Source: Hymenobacter jeongseonensis (GTDB taxonomy: Bacteria > Bacteroidota > Bacteroidia > Cytophagales > Hymenobacteraceae). From it: DNA of 64,000 nt. Numbering within the stretch: the stretch's first letter is position 1; each line of letters starts with the position of its first letter. The DNA lies in assembly GCF_015694725.1 (NCBI RefSeq), contig NZ_JADQDQ010000006.1, forward strand, positions 1 through 64,000, in the 5' to 3' direction. A model generated the notes under the pieces. The model saw only the letters and a program-made list of their open reading frames with translations, ran no database searches and was not told the DNA's origin. Made by a program: the position numbers and the translations under genes. Positions 35,795 through 43,400 of the stretch are shown in pieces.

Positions 35795-36331
35795 TTGACT
35801 ACTCCCGACCACTACGACCTGCTACTGGCCCGCTGCCGCACCCTGTTTCTGGCCAAAACCCACGACTACGGCACGGCGTGGCGCATTTTGCGCCTGCCTT
35901 CGGTAACGGACCAGATTTTTATCAAGGCCAACCGCATCCGCACCATCCAGGAAACCGGCGTGCAGCTCGTGGCCGATGACGTGAACGAAGAGTTTGTGGC
36001 CATCATCAACTACTGCCTCATTGCCCTGATGCAGCTGCACCTGCCGCTCAACACGCCCCTGGACATGACGCCCGAGGCCGTGGCCGCCGCCTACGACCAC
36101 GAAGCCGCCGAAAACCGCCGCCTGCTGCTCGCTAAAAACCACGACTACGGCGAAGCCTGGCGCCAGATGCGCGTGGCCAGCATCACCGACCTGATTCTGA
36201 TGAAGCTGCACCGCGTGAAGCAGCTCGAAGACATCGGGGGCGACGCTTGGGTGAGCGAGAGCGTGGAAGGCAGCTACCGCGACATGCTGAACTACGCCGT
36301 GTTTGCCCTGATATTGCGGGGCGAAGCATAG
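35795..36331 (+). CDS. DUF1599 protein with a duplicated motif
   Basis: A 178-residue protein of the DUF1599 (nucleotide modification associated) family. It starts at a TTG (35795). Two copies of one unit are visible: KTHDYGTAWRILRLPSVTDQ at about 20-40 and KNHDYGEAWRQMRVASITDL at about 115-135, each followed by K..R (KANRIRTIQE and KLHRVKQLED). The function is unknown. The order folP, DUF1599, BT_3928-type protein is a recurring Bacteroidota neighbourhood. Confidence 0.85.
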   Translation: MTTPDHYDLLLARCRTLFLAKTHDYGTAWRILRLPSVTDQIFIKANRIRTIQETGVQLVADDVNEEFVAIINYCLIALMQLHLPLNTPLDMTPEAVAAAYDHEAAENRRLLLAKNHDYGEAWRQMRVASITDLILMKLHRVKQLEDIGGDAWVSESVEGSYRDMLNYAVFALILRGEA

Positions 36332-36339
36332 ATAATTAG

Positions 36340-36386
36340 AAAACAGAACGTCATGCTTCGACAAGCTCAGCATGACGTTCTGTTTT
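36340..36386. repeat. REP-like palindrome, short form, copy D
   Basis: AAAACAGAACGTCATGCT (36340-36357) pairs exactly with AGCATGACGTTCTGTTTT (36369-36386) around an 11-base loop. It keeps the CGTCATGCT end of the longer palindromes but lacks the long inner stem. The T-run could terminate the DUF1599 transcript. Confidence 0.8.
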
Positions 36387-36442
36387 ATTGTCAGTTGCCC
36401 GGTTCACTTTTCGCCAACTCGTACCAATCCAAACTTTGCGCG

Positions 36443-36472
36443 TTGCTAGCCGTTTGCCACGGAATTACTTTG
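36443..36472 (+). promoter_or_regulatory. Promoter-like TTG-N19-TTACTTTG for the BT_3928-type gene
   Basis: TTG at 36443-36445 and TTACTTTG at 36465-36472 with a 19-base spacer. The -7 differs from TAnnTTTG at one position. It ends four bases before the ATG at 36477. Confidence 0.5.
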
Positions 36473-36476
36473 TCTT

Positions 36477-37625
36477 ATGCCAACTCCTAGTTTCAGCACC
36501 AAAACTGCTCCCTCGCCGCACCCCTTGCGCACGCTGACCCGCGTGTCGTGGTTTTTGCTGGGCGCGCTGTTCATTTTCTCGGGCCTCATCAAGCTCAACG
36601 ACCCGGTGGGCACGGCTTACAAGCTGGAGGAATACTTTGAAGTTTTTGCCGTTGATTTCGGCTCCTTCTTCCTGTATTTCAAAGACATGTCCCGCACGCT
36701 TTCCATCGTACTCAGCTCGCTGGAAGTTATTCTGGGCGTGGCGTTGCTGCTGCGCTGGCACCTGCGGGCCACCCTGTGGATACTGCTGGGCCTGCTGGTG
36801 TTTTTCACCTTTCTCACTTTCTACTCGGCGGCTTTTAATAAAGTAACCGACTGCGGCTGCTTCGGCGATTTCATCAAGCTCACGCCCTGGACGTCGTTTG
36901 CCAAGGACGTGTTTCTGCTCGTGCTGTGGGGCATTGTGTTCACGCACCAGCGGTTTTTACGCCACGCCTTTGTGCAGGGCACGCAGGGCATCATGACCAT
37001 GACGTTTGCTTCGGCCATCGCCATTGGCATTGGCATGCGGTCGCTGGGCCACTTGCCGTACTTTGATTTCTTGCCCTACAAAGTGGGCAACGACATCGGC
37101 AAGCTGATGAAAGCCAGCGCGCCGTTGCAATACAAGTACATCATGGAAAAAAACGGGGCCACGCAGGAGTTCACCACCTACCCCGATTCGACCTGGACCT
37201 ACAAGAGCATGGTGGCGCTCAACCCCGAAGACGGCCCCAAAATCACCGATTTTCGGGTGTGGAACGACGAGGGCGACTACACACCCGAGCTGCTGCGCGG
37301 CAACAAACTGGTGCTAATCATTCAAAACACAGAGAAGGCTGACCGCGACCGGCACGCCATCATCAACAAGCTATTTGCCGATGCCAAGGCCTCCCGCGCC
37401 AACGTTACGCCGCTCATCGTGACCAGCAGCAGCCCGGCCGAGTTCGACGTGTTTCGCCACAATGCCAATTACGAGGTGCCCTTCTACTATGCCGACGCGA
37501 CGGTGCTCAAGTCCATCATTCGCTCCAACCCCGGCTTTGTGCTGCTGAAAAACGGCGTTGTGAAGGCCAAATACCACTACCACGACATTCCCAGCATTGG
37601 CAAAGTAGAAGAGACGCTGCAATAA
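36477..37625 (+). CDS. BT_3928-type membrane protein: DoxX-like plus thioredoxin-like domain
   Basis: A 382-residue protein. An N-terminal DoxX-like unit with four to five membrane helices (about 20-155; SWFLLGALFIFSGLIKLNDP is the signature) contains the conserved DCGCFGD motif, whose paired cysteines could be redox active. The C-terminal extracytoplasmic domain (about 250-382) has a thioredoxin-like fold pattern without a CxxC. It probably handles redox or quinone chemistry, by analogy with DoxX proteins; this is inference. Confidence 0.8.
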   Translation: MPTPSFSTKTAPSPHPLRTLTRVSWFLLGALFIFSGLIKLNDPVGTAYKLEEYFEVFAVDFGSFFLYFKDMSRTLSIVLSSLEVILGVALLLRWHLRATLWILLGLLVFFTFLTFYSAAFNKVTDCGCFGDFIKLTPWTSFAKDVFLLVLWGIVFTHQRFLRHAFVQGTQGIMTMTFASAIAIGIGMRSLGHLPYFDFLPYKVGNDIGKLMKASAPLQYKYIMEKNGATQEFTTYPDSTWTYKSMVALNPEDGPKITDFRVWNDEGDYTPELLRGNKLVLIIQNTEKADRDRHAIINKLFADAKASRANVTPLIVTSSSPAEFDVFRHNANYEVPFYYADATVLKSIIRSNPGFVLLKNGVVKAKYHYHDIPSIGKVEETLQ

Positions 37626-37644
37626 TTGATGGTCGGAAGAAATC

Positions 37645-37753
37645 AGAACGTCATGCTGAGCGTAGCCGAAGCATCTCGCGTGCTGTAACTAATCCTTACG
37701 ATTGGTTTACTACCACACGCGAGATGCTTCGGCTACGCTCAGCATGACGTTCT
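37645..37753. repeat. REP-like intergenic palindrome, copy C
   Basis: Arms 37645-37682 and 37716-37753 are exact 38-bp reverse complements around a 33-base loop. The core is the same as in copies A and B, with compensatory changes in the stem. It lies between two genes on the same strand. Confidence 0.9.
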
Positions 37754-37782
37754 TTGTTTAATACGCCTGCTTAATTCGCTTC

Positions 37783-38841
37783 ATGTTCGCTTTCATTCTC
37801 CGTCGCCTGGCTCAGGGCCTGCTGGTTCTCGTGGGCGTGGCGTGCACGGTGTTTTTGCTGTTTAATGTGCTACCCGGCGACCCGGCGGCCCTGCTGGCCG
37901 GCCAGCGCACCGACGTGGCCACCAAAGCCGCCATCACCGCCGATTTGGGCCTCGACCAGCCCTTGCCGGCGCGCCTAGCTGGCTACCTCAACGATATTTC
38001 TCCCCTGGGCCTGCACCCGCGCGACTCGGCTGGCCGGGCCCGCTACGGCGGCATGGCCCTGCTGCCGCTGGGCCAGCAGGCCCTGGTGCTCAAAACGCCT
38101 TACCTGCGCCGCTCCTTCCAGAGCAACAAGGATGTTTTGCGCATCCTGCTTGATTATTTCCCGGGCACCATGTGGCTGGCCCTGGCCGCTATGCTGATAG
38201 CCAGCCTGGGCGGCATTGCGTTTGGGGTAGTGGCGGCGCTGAAGCCGCAATCGGTGCTGGACCGCACGCTGGTGACGACTTCGGTGTTTGGTATTTCGGT
38301 ACCGTCGTTTGTGGCCGCCATAGCCATTGCCGTCACGTTCGGCTTCTACTGGAGCCACTGGACGGGCCTAAGCCTGACCGGGCAACTGTACGAAACCGAC
38401 CCGTTTACGGGCCAAAGCCACTTGGTGCTGCGCAACTTGCTGCTGCCCGCTATTGCGCTGGGCATTCGGCCGCTGGCCATCATCACACAGCTCACGCGCT
38501 CCAGTATGCTCGACGTACTCAGCCAGGACTACATCCGCACGGCGCGGGCCAAGGGACTGAGCCAGTCGGCCACGGTGCTGCACCACGCCCTGCGCAACGC
38601 CCTGAACCCGGTAGTGACGGCCGTATCGGGCTGGCTGGCCTCGCTCATGGCCGGGGCCTTTTTCATCGAATACATCTTCAACTGGAAGGGCCTGGGCACC
38701 GTGACGCTGCGCGCCGTCGAGAACCTGGATTTTCCGGTGGTGATGGGCGCCACCTTGTTTGTGGCCGCGCTTTTTGTGTTGATAAATATTGTGGTCGATG
38801 TTTTGTATGCCCTGCTCGACCCTCGCGTAAAACTTAGTTAG
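37783..38841 (+). CDS. ABC transporter permease, OppB/DppB type
   Basis: Inner-membrane subunit of a peptide or nickel-type ABC importer. The first helix (RRLAQGLLVLVGVACTVFLL then FNVLPGDP) is the canonical OppB start; the EAA-like loop is QDYIRTARAKGLSQSATVLHHALRN, with further helices to the C-terminus (LDPRVKLS). 352 residues. No partner permease, ATPase or binding protein lies nearby in the window, so the operon partner must be elsewhere. Confidence 0.9.
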   Translation: MFAFILRRLAQGLLVLVGVACTVFLLFNVLPGDPAALLAGQRTDVATKAAITADLGLDQPLPARLAGYLNDISPLGLHPRDSAGRARYGGMALLPLGQQALVLKTPYLRRSFQSNKDVLRILLDYFPGTMWLALAAMLIASLGGIAFGVVAALKPQSVLDRTLVTTSVFGISVPSFVAAIAIAVTFGFYWSHWTGLSLTGQLYETDPFTGQSHLVLRNLLLPAIALGIRPLAIITQLTRSSMLDVLSQDYIRTARAKGLSQSATVLHHALRNALNPVVTAVSGWLASLMAGAFFIEYIFNWKGLGTVTLRAVENLDFPVVMGATLFVAALFVLINIVVDVLYALLDPRVKLS

Positions 38842-38848
38842 ACCACCC

Positions 38849-39370
38849 GTGAAACTCTTCCTCATCGGCATGCCGGGCTCGGGCAAAACCACGCTGGGCC
38901 GCGAGCTGGCCGCTCATTTTGGCGTGCCCTTCCTAGACCTGGATGCTGAGATTGTGGCCCGGGCTGGCCAAGTCATTTCTGCCATTTTCCTGCAGCATGG
39001 CGAAGCTCATTTCCGCCAGTTGGAAGCCGATACACTGCGGGACATTTCGGCCCAACCGGGCCCGATGGTGCTGGCTACGGGCGGCGGCACACCCTGCTTT
39101 CACGACAACCTGACGGTGCTGAATGCCACGGGCGTAACCCTCTGGCTCGACGTGCCGGTGCCCGTGCTCACGGCCCGCCTGGCCGTGGCGGCCGAAAAGA
39201 AAAGCCGCCCCCTGCTGGCCACCAGCGGCCCCACCGAAAAATGGCTGCGCGAAACCCTTAGCACGCGCACGCAGTTTTACCAGCAGGCCCAGTTGCGTTG
39301 CGCGGCCGATGCCTGCAACACGGAGGCCGTAGCGGCGCAGCTGGCCGCTGCCGGCATTGCCGTGAGCTAA
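38849..39370 (+). CDS. aroK: Shikimate kinase
   Basis: Phosphorylates shikimate in aromatic amino-acid synthesis. The Walker A is GMPGSGKTT (7-15), followed by LDLDAEIVARAG with the shikimate-binding acidic pair and ATGGGTP in the substrate-binding region. 173 residues. The start is a GTG at 38849, seven bases after the stop of the permease gene, so co-transcription is likely. No other shikimate-pathway gene is visible. Confidence 0.93.
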   Translation: MKLFLIGMPGSGKTTLGRELAAHFGVPFLDLDAEIVARAGQVISAIFLQHGEAHFRQLEADTLRDISAQPGPMVLATGGGTPCFHDNLTVLNATGVTLWLDVPVPVLTARLAVAAEKKSRPLLATSGPTEKWLRETLSTRTQFYQQAQLRCAADACNTEAVAAQLAAAGIAVS

Positions 39371-39394
39371 GCCGGTGAATTACCGCTTGGCGCG

Positions 39395-39402
39395 TAATTT
39401 TG
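39395..39402 (+). promoter_or_regulatory. Promoter -7-like motif TAATTTTG
   Basis: Exact TAnnTTTG, 32 bases before the ATG of the fatty acid hydroxylase gene at 39435. Confidence 0.45.
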
Positions 39403-39434
39403 TTAATCCCTATAGTTCGACGTTCGCTACCTCT

Positions 39435-40109
39435 ATGCAATCCATATCCACCCAAGAACCCGACGTTAACCCAACCTCTCCTACCACGGCGGCACCTGTT
39501 CGCCCCAAGCACAAAGGCTCAGCGCAACTATTTCAGAATCCTGTGCTGGAACGGCTTTCGCACACGCACATCGCCCTGCCGGTGGGCATTTTCGCGGTCA
39601 CCGGCATCCTGAGCATGTACTACGGCCTCACCCGGGGCTTCATGACGGGCCTGGGGGCACTGGGGTTGTTTCTGACGGGGCTGCTCGCATTCACGTTCGT
39701 TGAATACCTGGTGCACCGCTACGTGTATCACATTCCGGCCACTACGCCGGGCCGGGCCAAGTTCCAGTACACCATGCACGGCGTACACCACGAGTACCCC
39801 AAGGACAAAACCCGCCTGGCCATGCCGCCCATCATCACGGTGTTTGTGGCGTCGCTGCTGTTCTTTATTTTCCGCTTCAGCTTCGGCTCGTATGCATTTG
39901 GCTTGCTGTCGGGCTTCACGTTTGGCTACGCCATGTATTTGTTTGTGCACTACGCCATTCACGCCTACGCACCACCCAAGAACTTCCTGAAAGTGTGGTG
40001 GACGCACCACAGCCAGCACCACTACCGGCAAGACGAGGTGGCTTTTGGCGTATCGAGCACGCTGTGGGACCACATTATCGGCACCATGCCCAGCAAGAAG
40101 GCCGAGTAG
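39435..40109 (+). CDS. Fatty acid hydroxylase / sterol desaturase family protein
   Basis: Membrane di-iron hydroxylase family. Histidine boxes are EYLVHRYVYH, HGVHHEYP, HYAIHAYAPP and HHSQHHY. About four membrane helices flank them. In Bacteroidota, relatives act on membrane lipids, sphingolipids or carotenoid-type substrates; the substrate here is unknown. The ATG at 39435 is used; a GTG at 39375 is possible. Confidence 0.88.
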   Translation: MQSISTQEPDVNPTSPTTAAPVRPKHKGSAQLFQNPVLERLSHTHIALPVGIFAVTGILSMYYGLTRGFMTGLGALGLFLTGLLAFTFVEYLVHRYVYHIPATTPGRAKFQYTMHGVHHEYPKDKTRLAMPPIITVFVASLLFFIFRFSFGSYAFGLLSGFTFGYAMYLFVHYAIHAYAPPKNFLKVWWTHHSQHHYRQDEVAFGVSSTLWDHIIGTMPSKKAE

Positions 40110-40133
40110 CTTTCCCAGCATCCGACCCAACTA

Positions 40134-40166
40134 AAAAGGGCGCCCTCATTGCGAGGGCGCCCTTTT
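40134..40166. terminator. Bidirectional hairpin terminator
   Basis: AAAAGGGCGCCCTC (40134-40147) pairs exactly with GAGGGCGCCCTTTT (40153-40166). It serves the convergent hydroxylase gene and the small membrane protein gene at 40186. Confidence 0.85.
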
Positions 40167-40185
40167 GCACTTATTGGGAAGCTGA

Positions 40186-40365
40186 CTAGCGACGTGGGCC
40201 GCGCACCTTATTGAAAATAAAGAACACCAAGGCCAGAATCACCACCACCGCGATGATGCCCGTGTAGGCGCCAGCCTTAAAGATGGTGCCAATGGCCTCG
40301 CAGCCCGTGAGGGAAGTAGCCAGGACGCCGAGAAAAAGAAAAAGAGTAAATCGGGAAGTGTTCAT
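40186..40365 (-). CDS. Small lipoprotein-like membrane protein, 59 residues
   Basis: Starts at the ATG at 40365. A signal-like helix with lipobox (FLFLGVLATSLTGC) is followed by GTIFKAGAYTG, a second hydrophobic helix (IIAVVVILALVFFIF) and a basic end (NKVRGPRR). Short proteins of this build recur in Bacteroidota genomes and have sometimes been misnamed phosphatidate cytidylyltransferase; nothing here supports an enzyme. Function unknown. Confidence 0.6.
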   Translation of the reverse strand: MNTSRFTLFLFLGVLATSLTGCEAIGTIFKAGAYTGIIAVVVILALVFFIFNKVRGPRR

Positions 40366-40515
40366 GGATTTGAAGCGAAGGATGAAAGAATGGCAAGCAG
40401 CGCGGGCACTGCCGGATACCTGCTGATACTGAGGCCGCGCCCAAAAGGTTAAGCCGGCGCTCCCACCCCAAACTGCTTTCCGTGGCCAAGCGGCAGGTGC
40501 GCGTAATTTTAGGGC

Positions 40516-41148
40516 ATGAATCAATCCATCCTCTTTGCCCTGCTTCTGGTGTTGTTGAGCCGCGCCGGGCAAGCCCAAGTAGCACCCGGCCACTTGGATA
40601 GCCTGGCTCACCAGCAAACAGTACTTGAATTTCAGCAAAAGCTGAACAAGGAGTTTAGCAACCCCGAGGAGTCGCCGCTGACGGCGGCGGAGCGGCAGGC
40701 GTTCAAATCGCTGCCGTACTACCCTAGCCGCTACAGCTACTACGTGGCGGCGCAACTGGTGCGGGATTCCACCTCGCAGCCTTTTGCCATGGAAACCAGC
40801 ACCGACCGCCGGCCGCTGTACCGCAAATACGGGGAGTTGCGCTTTGTGCTTCAGGGCCGGGCCATGCGCCTGAACGTGTACCAAAGCGCCGCACTGCTCA
40901 AACGGCCCGGCTTTGAAGACTACTTGTTTGTGCCCTTCACCGACCTCACCAACGGCCACGGCAGCTACGGCGGCGGCCGCTACCTGGACCTACGCATTCC
41001 GCCCAAAGGCACCGCGGTGATGCAGCTGGATTTCAACCGCGCCTACAATCCTTCCTGCGCTTACAATCACGGGTACTCGTGCCCGGTACCACCCGCCGAG
41101 AACCGGCTTTCGGTGGCCATTCCGGTTGGAGTGCGCAGCGACCACTAA
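40516..41148 (+). CDS. DUF1684 family protein, exported
   Basis: A signal peptide (ILFALLLVLLSRAGQAQ) and the DUF1684 domain. The signatures are PFTDLTNGHGSYGGGRYLDL and LDFNRAYNPSCAYNHGYSC, followed by PVPPAENRLSVAIPVG. 210 residues. The family is uncharacterised but widely conserved. A TAATTTTA element, one base off the -7 consensus, ends four bases before the ATG. Confidence 0.88.
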   Translation: MNQSILFALLLVLLSRAGQAQVAPGHLDSLAHQQTVLEFQQKLNKEFSNPEESPLTAAERQAFKSLPYYPSRYSYYVAAQLVRDSTSQPFAMETSTDRRPLYRKYGELRFVLQGRAMRLNVYQSAALLKRPGFEDYLFVPFTDLTNGHGSYGGGRYLDLRIPPKGTAVMQLDFNRAYNPSCAYNHGYSCPVPPAENRLSVAIPVGVRSDH

Positions 41149-41165
41149 GGTTAAAGCAGAGCCCA

Positions 41166-41200
41166 AAAAAGCCCGTCGTGCTGTGCACGACGGGCTTTTT
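41166..41200. terminator. Bidirectional hairpin terminator
   Basis: AAAAAGCCCGTCGTGC (41166-41181) pairs exactly with GCACGACGGGCTTTTT (41185-41200) around a TGT loop. It lies between the convergent DUF1684 and TPM genes. Confidence 0.9.
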
Positions 41201-41230
41201 GCATTGGGTACAACGTGGGCAAACTTCCGG

Positions 41231-42100
41231 CTACCAGTTGCCGCTGGCGCCGCCGCCGCCGCTGCTGCCCCCGCCAAAGCCGCCGAAACCGCCACCCCCG
41301 CCGCCACCAAATCCACCACCAAAACCGCCTCCGCCGCCCCCAAAACCGCCCCCGCCGAAGATGATGGGCGGCACAAACCCGCCGCCGAACCCACGGTTGC
41401 CGCGCCCTCCCCCACCGCCGCGCTTGCGCAGGAAGAGAAAGATGAGCACCAAAATGCCGATGATGAGCCAGAAAGGAGGCCCCGAGCCAGACGTGTCGCG
41501 CCGTTCCCGGCGCTGGTTATCCGCCGGGTCGGCCTTGTACTCGCCTTTGGCCAGGGCAATGAGTTGGTCGGTGGCCCGGTCGAGACCCGCGTAGTATTGG
41601 TTTTGGCGGAAGGCCGGCACCAGCGTGTTGCTGATGATGCGCTTGGCAATGGCATCGGGCACGGCACCTTCCAGGCCGTAGCCGGTTTGGATGCGGGCCA
41701 CCCGCTCCTGCTGCGCCACCAGCACCAGAATGCCGTTGTTGCTGCCTTTGCGGCCAATGCCCCAGCTTTCGTACAGCTTCTGGGCGTAGTCGGCTATTTC
41801 CTCGCCGTCGAGGCTGGGCACAATCACCACCGCAATTTGCGAGGAGGTGCTGTCGTCGTAGGCCACCAGCTTGCGTTCCAGCGCCTCGGCTTCGCCGGGC
41901 TGCATCAGGTTGGCCAGGTCGTTTACGAGGCGCGGCGGGTTGGGCCGCGGCGGAAGGCCCTGGGCCGCCACCAGCCCGGCCGGCAGCAGCCACAGCAACG
42001 CCAGTAGCAATGGCCACCACCGCGCCCGCAGGCTTAGCGTAACGTTGGAACCCGAGCGAAGCGGCGCTGACAGCTGGGCGTTAGCCACAGAATTTCTCAT
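41231..42100 (-). CDS. TPM domain membrane protein with glycine-rich tail
   Basis: YgcG-type protein. The signal sequence (WPLLLALLWLLPAGLVAAQ) is followed by a TPM domain (about 55-190, containing VNDLANLMQPGEAEALERK and GNNGILVLVA-type strands), one membrane helix (about 212-228) and a tail of about 60 residues that is mostly glycine and phenylalanine. The glycine-rich tail is common in the family. Its start overlaps the end of the second TPM gene by four bases (ATGA). Confidence 0.9.
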   Translation of the reverse strand: MRNSVANAQLSAPLRSGSNVTLSLRARWWPLLLALLWLLPAGLVAAQGLPPRPNPPRLVNDLANLMQPGEAEALERKLVAYDDSTSSQIAVVIVPSLDGEEIADYAQKLYESWGIGRKGSNNGILVLVAQQERVARIQTGYGLEGAVPDAIAKRIISNTLVPAFRQNQYYAGLDRATDQLIALAKGEYKADPADNQRRERRDTSGSGPPFWLIIGILVLIFLFLRKRGGGGGRGNRGFGGGFVPPIIFGGGGFGGGGGGFGGGFGGGGGGGFGGFGGGSSGGGGASGNW

Positions 42101-42555
42101 GCGTCGGGAGACGGCTTGGGGCCGCCGAAAGAGATAGAATCGTCCAGTTCGTTCTGGTCGGTGTGGGCATTATAGGGGAAATAGTGCCGGAGCTGCTCGC
42201 CCACCATGTTGATGCCGCGCTCGAGGCCCAGCATGTATTTCTCGTGCCGAAACTGCTCCAGCACCGCCTCCTTGGTGGTTTCCCAGAAGTCGTCGGGCAC
42301 GGCCGCATTGATGGCCGCATCTCCTATCACCGCAAACTGCCGGCTCTCCCAGGCCAGGTAAAACAGCACGCCGTTGCGGGCCGCCGTTTTGTGCATGTTG
42401 AGCTCGGCAAATACCTGCGCCGCGCGGTCCAGGGGTTCGGGCGTGGGGCAAACGTCTTCCAGGTGCACCCGGATTTCGCCCGAGGTCTGGACTTCGGCAT
42501 TCCGAATGGCTGCAACCAGAGCTGCATCTTGTTCGGGAGTGAGGAAAGCTTTCAT
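42097..42555 (-). CDS. TPM domain protein, stand-alone
   Basis: A 152-residue TPM domain without signal peptide or membrane anchor: LTPEQDAALVAAIRNAEVQT and SGEIRVHLED at the start, then RNGVLFYLAWESRQFAVIGD. The C-terminus is acidic and proline-rich. It is the middle gene of a lemA-TPM-TPM cluster and is translationally coupled to the following one. The role is unknown; the set is probably one functional module at the inner membrane. Confidence 0.88.
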   Translation of the reverse strand: MKAFLTPEQDAALVAAIRNAEVQTSGEIRVHLEDVCPTPEPLDRAAQVFAELNMHKTAARNGVLFYLAWESRQFAVIGDAAINAAVPDDFWETTKEAVLEQFRHEKYMLGLERGINMVGEQLRHYFPYNAHTDQNELDDSISFGGPKPSPDA

Positions 42556-42577
42556 TATCAGTACATGTGAAGCTAAA

Positions 42578-42614
42578 AGGCCGTCATGCTTCGCTGCGCT
42601 CGGCATGACGGCCT
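42578..42614. repeat. REP-like palindrome, short form, copy E
   Basis: AGGCCGTCATGC (42578-42589) pairs exactly with GCATGACGGCCT (42603-42614). The loop retains the TTCGCTGCGCTC part of the family. It lies between the lemA stop and the stand-alone TPM start, inside a likely operon. Confidence 0.75.
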
Positions 42615-42632
42615 GTTTTGACTGCAAGCTGC

Positions 42633-43211
42633 TTAAAACTGAACCGTGGGCGCCTTGCTGGCGGCGGGGTCGGCTTCGAAGTAGGGCTTTTCTGCAAAGC
42701 CGTACATTTTGGCGAACAGGTTGTTGGGGAAAGACTTCACCGTGCCGTTGTAGTCGTTGGTTACGGTGTTGAACTTGTTGCGTTCCACGTTGATGCGGTT
42801 CTCAGTGCCTTCAATCTGGGCTTGCAGCTCCTGGAAGTTGGCGTTGGTTTTAAGCTCCGGGTAGTTTTCGGAAACGGCCAGCAGCCGGCCCAGGCCCGAA
42901 GACAGTTGGCTTTGCGCCGCTTGAAATTTTTGGATGTTTTCGGGCGTGAGCTGGTCAGCGGATAGCTGCACGCTGGTGGCTTTGGCCCGGGCTTCCATCA
43001 CGCTGGTGAGGGTGGCTTGCTCCTGCTTGGCGGCGCCTTTCACGGTGTTCACCAGGTTCGGAATGAGGTCGGCGCGGCGCTGGTAGGCACTTTGCACGTT
43101 GGCCCACTGGCCTTTAACGGCCTGCTCTTTCTCCGTCATGGCGTTAAAGCCGCACGAGGATTGGGTGAGCAACAGGGCCAGGCCCACGAAATAAAGAAGA
43201 AAGCGTTTCAT
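42633..43211 (-). CDS. lemA: LemA family lipoprotein
   Basis: Signal peptide with lipobox (LYFVGLALLLTQSSC), then the LemA four-helix domain: GQWANVQSAYQRRADLIPNL followed by VNTVKGAAKQEQ is the signature region. LemA proteins occur next to TPM-domain genes in many bacteria, as here. The function is undefined; envelope stress or membrane assembly has been proposed. Confidence 0.92.
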   Translation of the reverse strand: MKRFLLYFVGLALLLTQSSCGFNAMTEKEQAVKGQWANVQSAYQRRADLIPNLVNTVKGAAKQEQATLTSVMEARAKATSVQLSADQLTPENIQKFQAAQSQLSSGLGRLLAVSENYPELKTNANFQELQAQIEGTENRINVERNKFNTVTNDYNGTVKSFPNNLFAKMYGFAEKPYFEADPAASKAPTVQF

Positions 43212-43400
43212 GATGGGGTGATGAGGTGAAAGGGTAAGAAGTGAAGAAGGGGTGATTTTTCAACGGCCCCAAACCTTGAAGCGGCCGGGCCGGTTTGGGT
43301 CGGGTTTGGCGCAAAGTACGCAGCTTGGCTCCAGTGGTTGTAGCTTGCTACTTAGCTGGGCCCATCGCCGCCCTAAACCACCTCGCTTCCAACCACCCCA

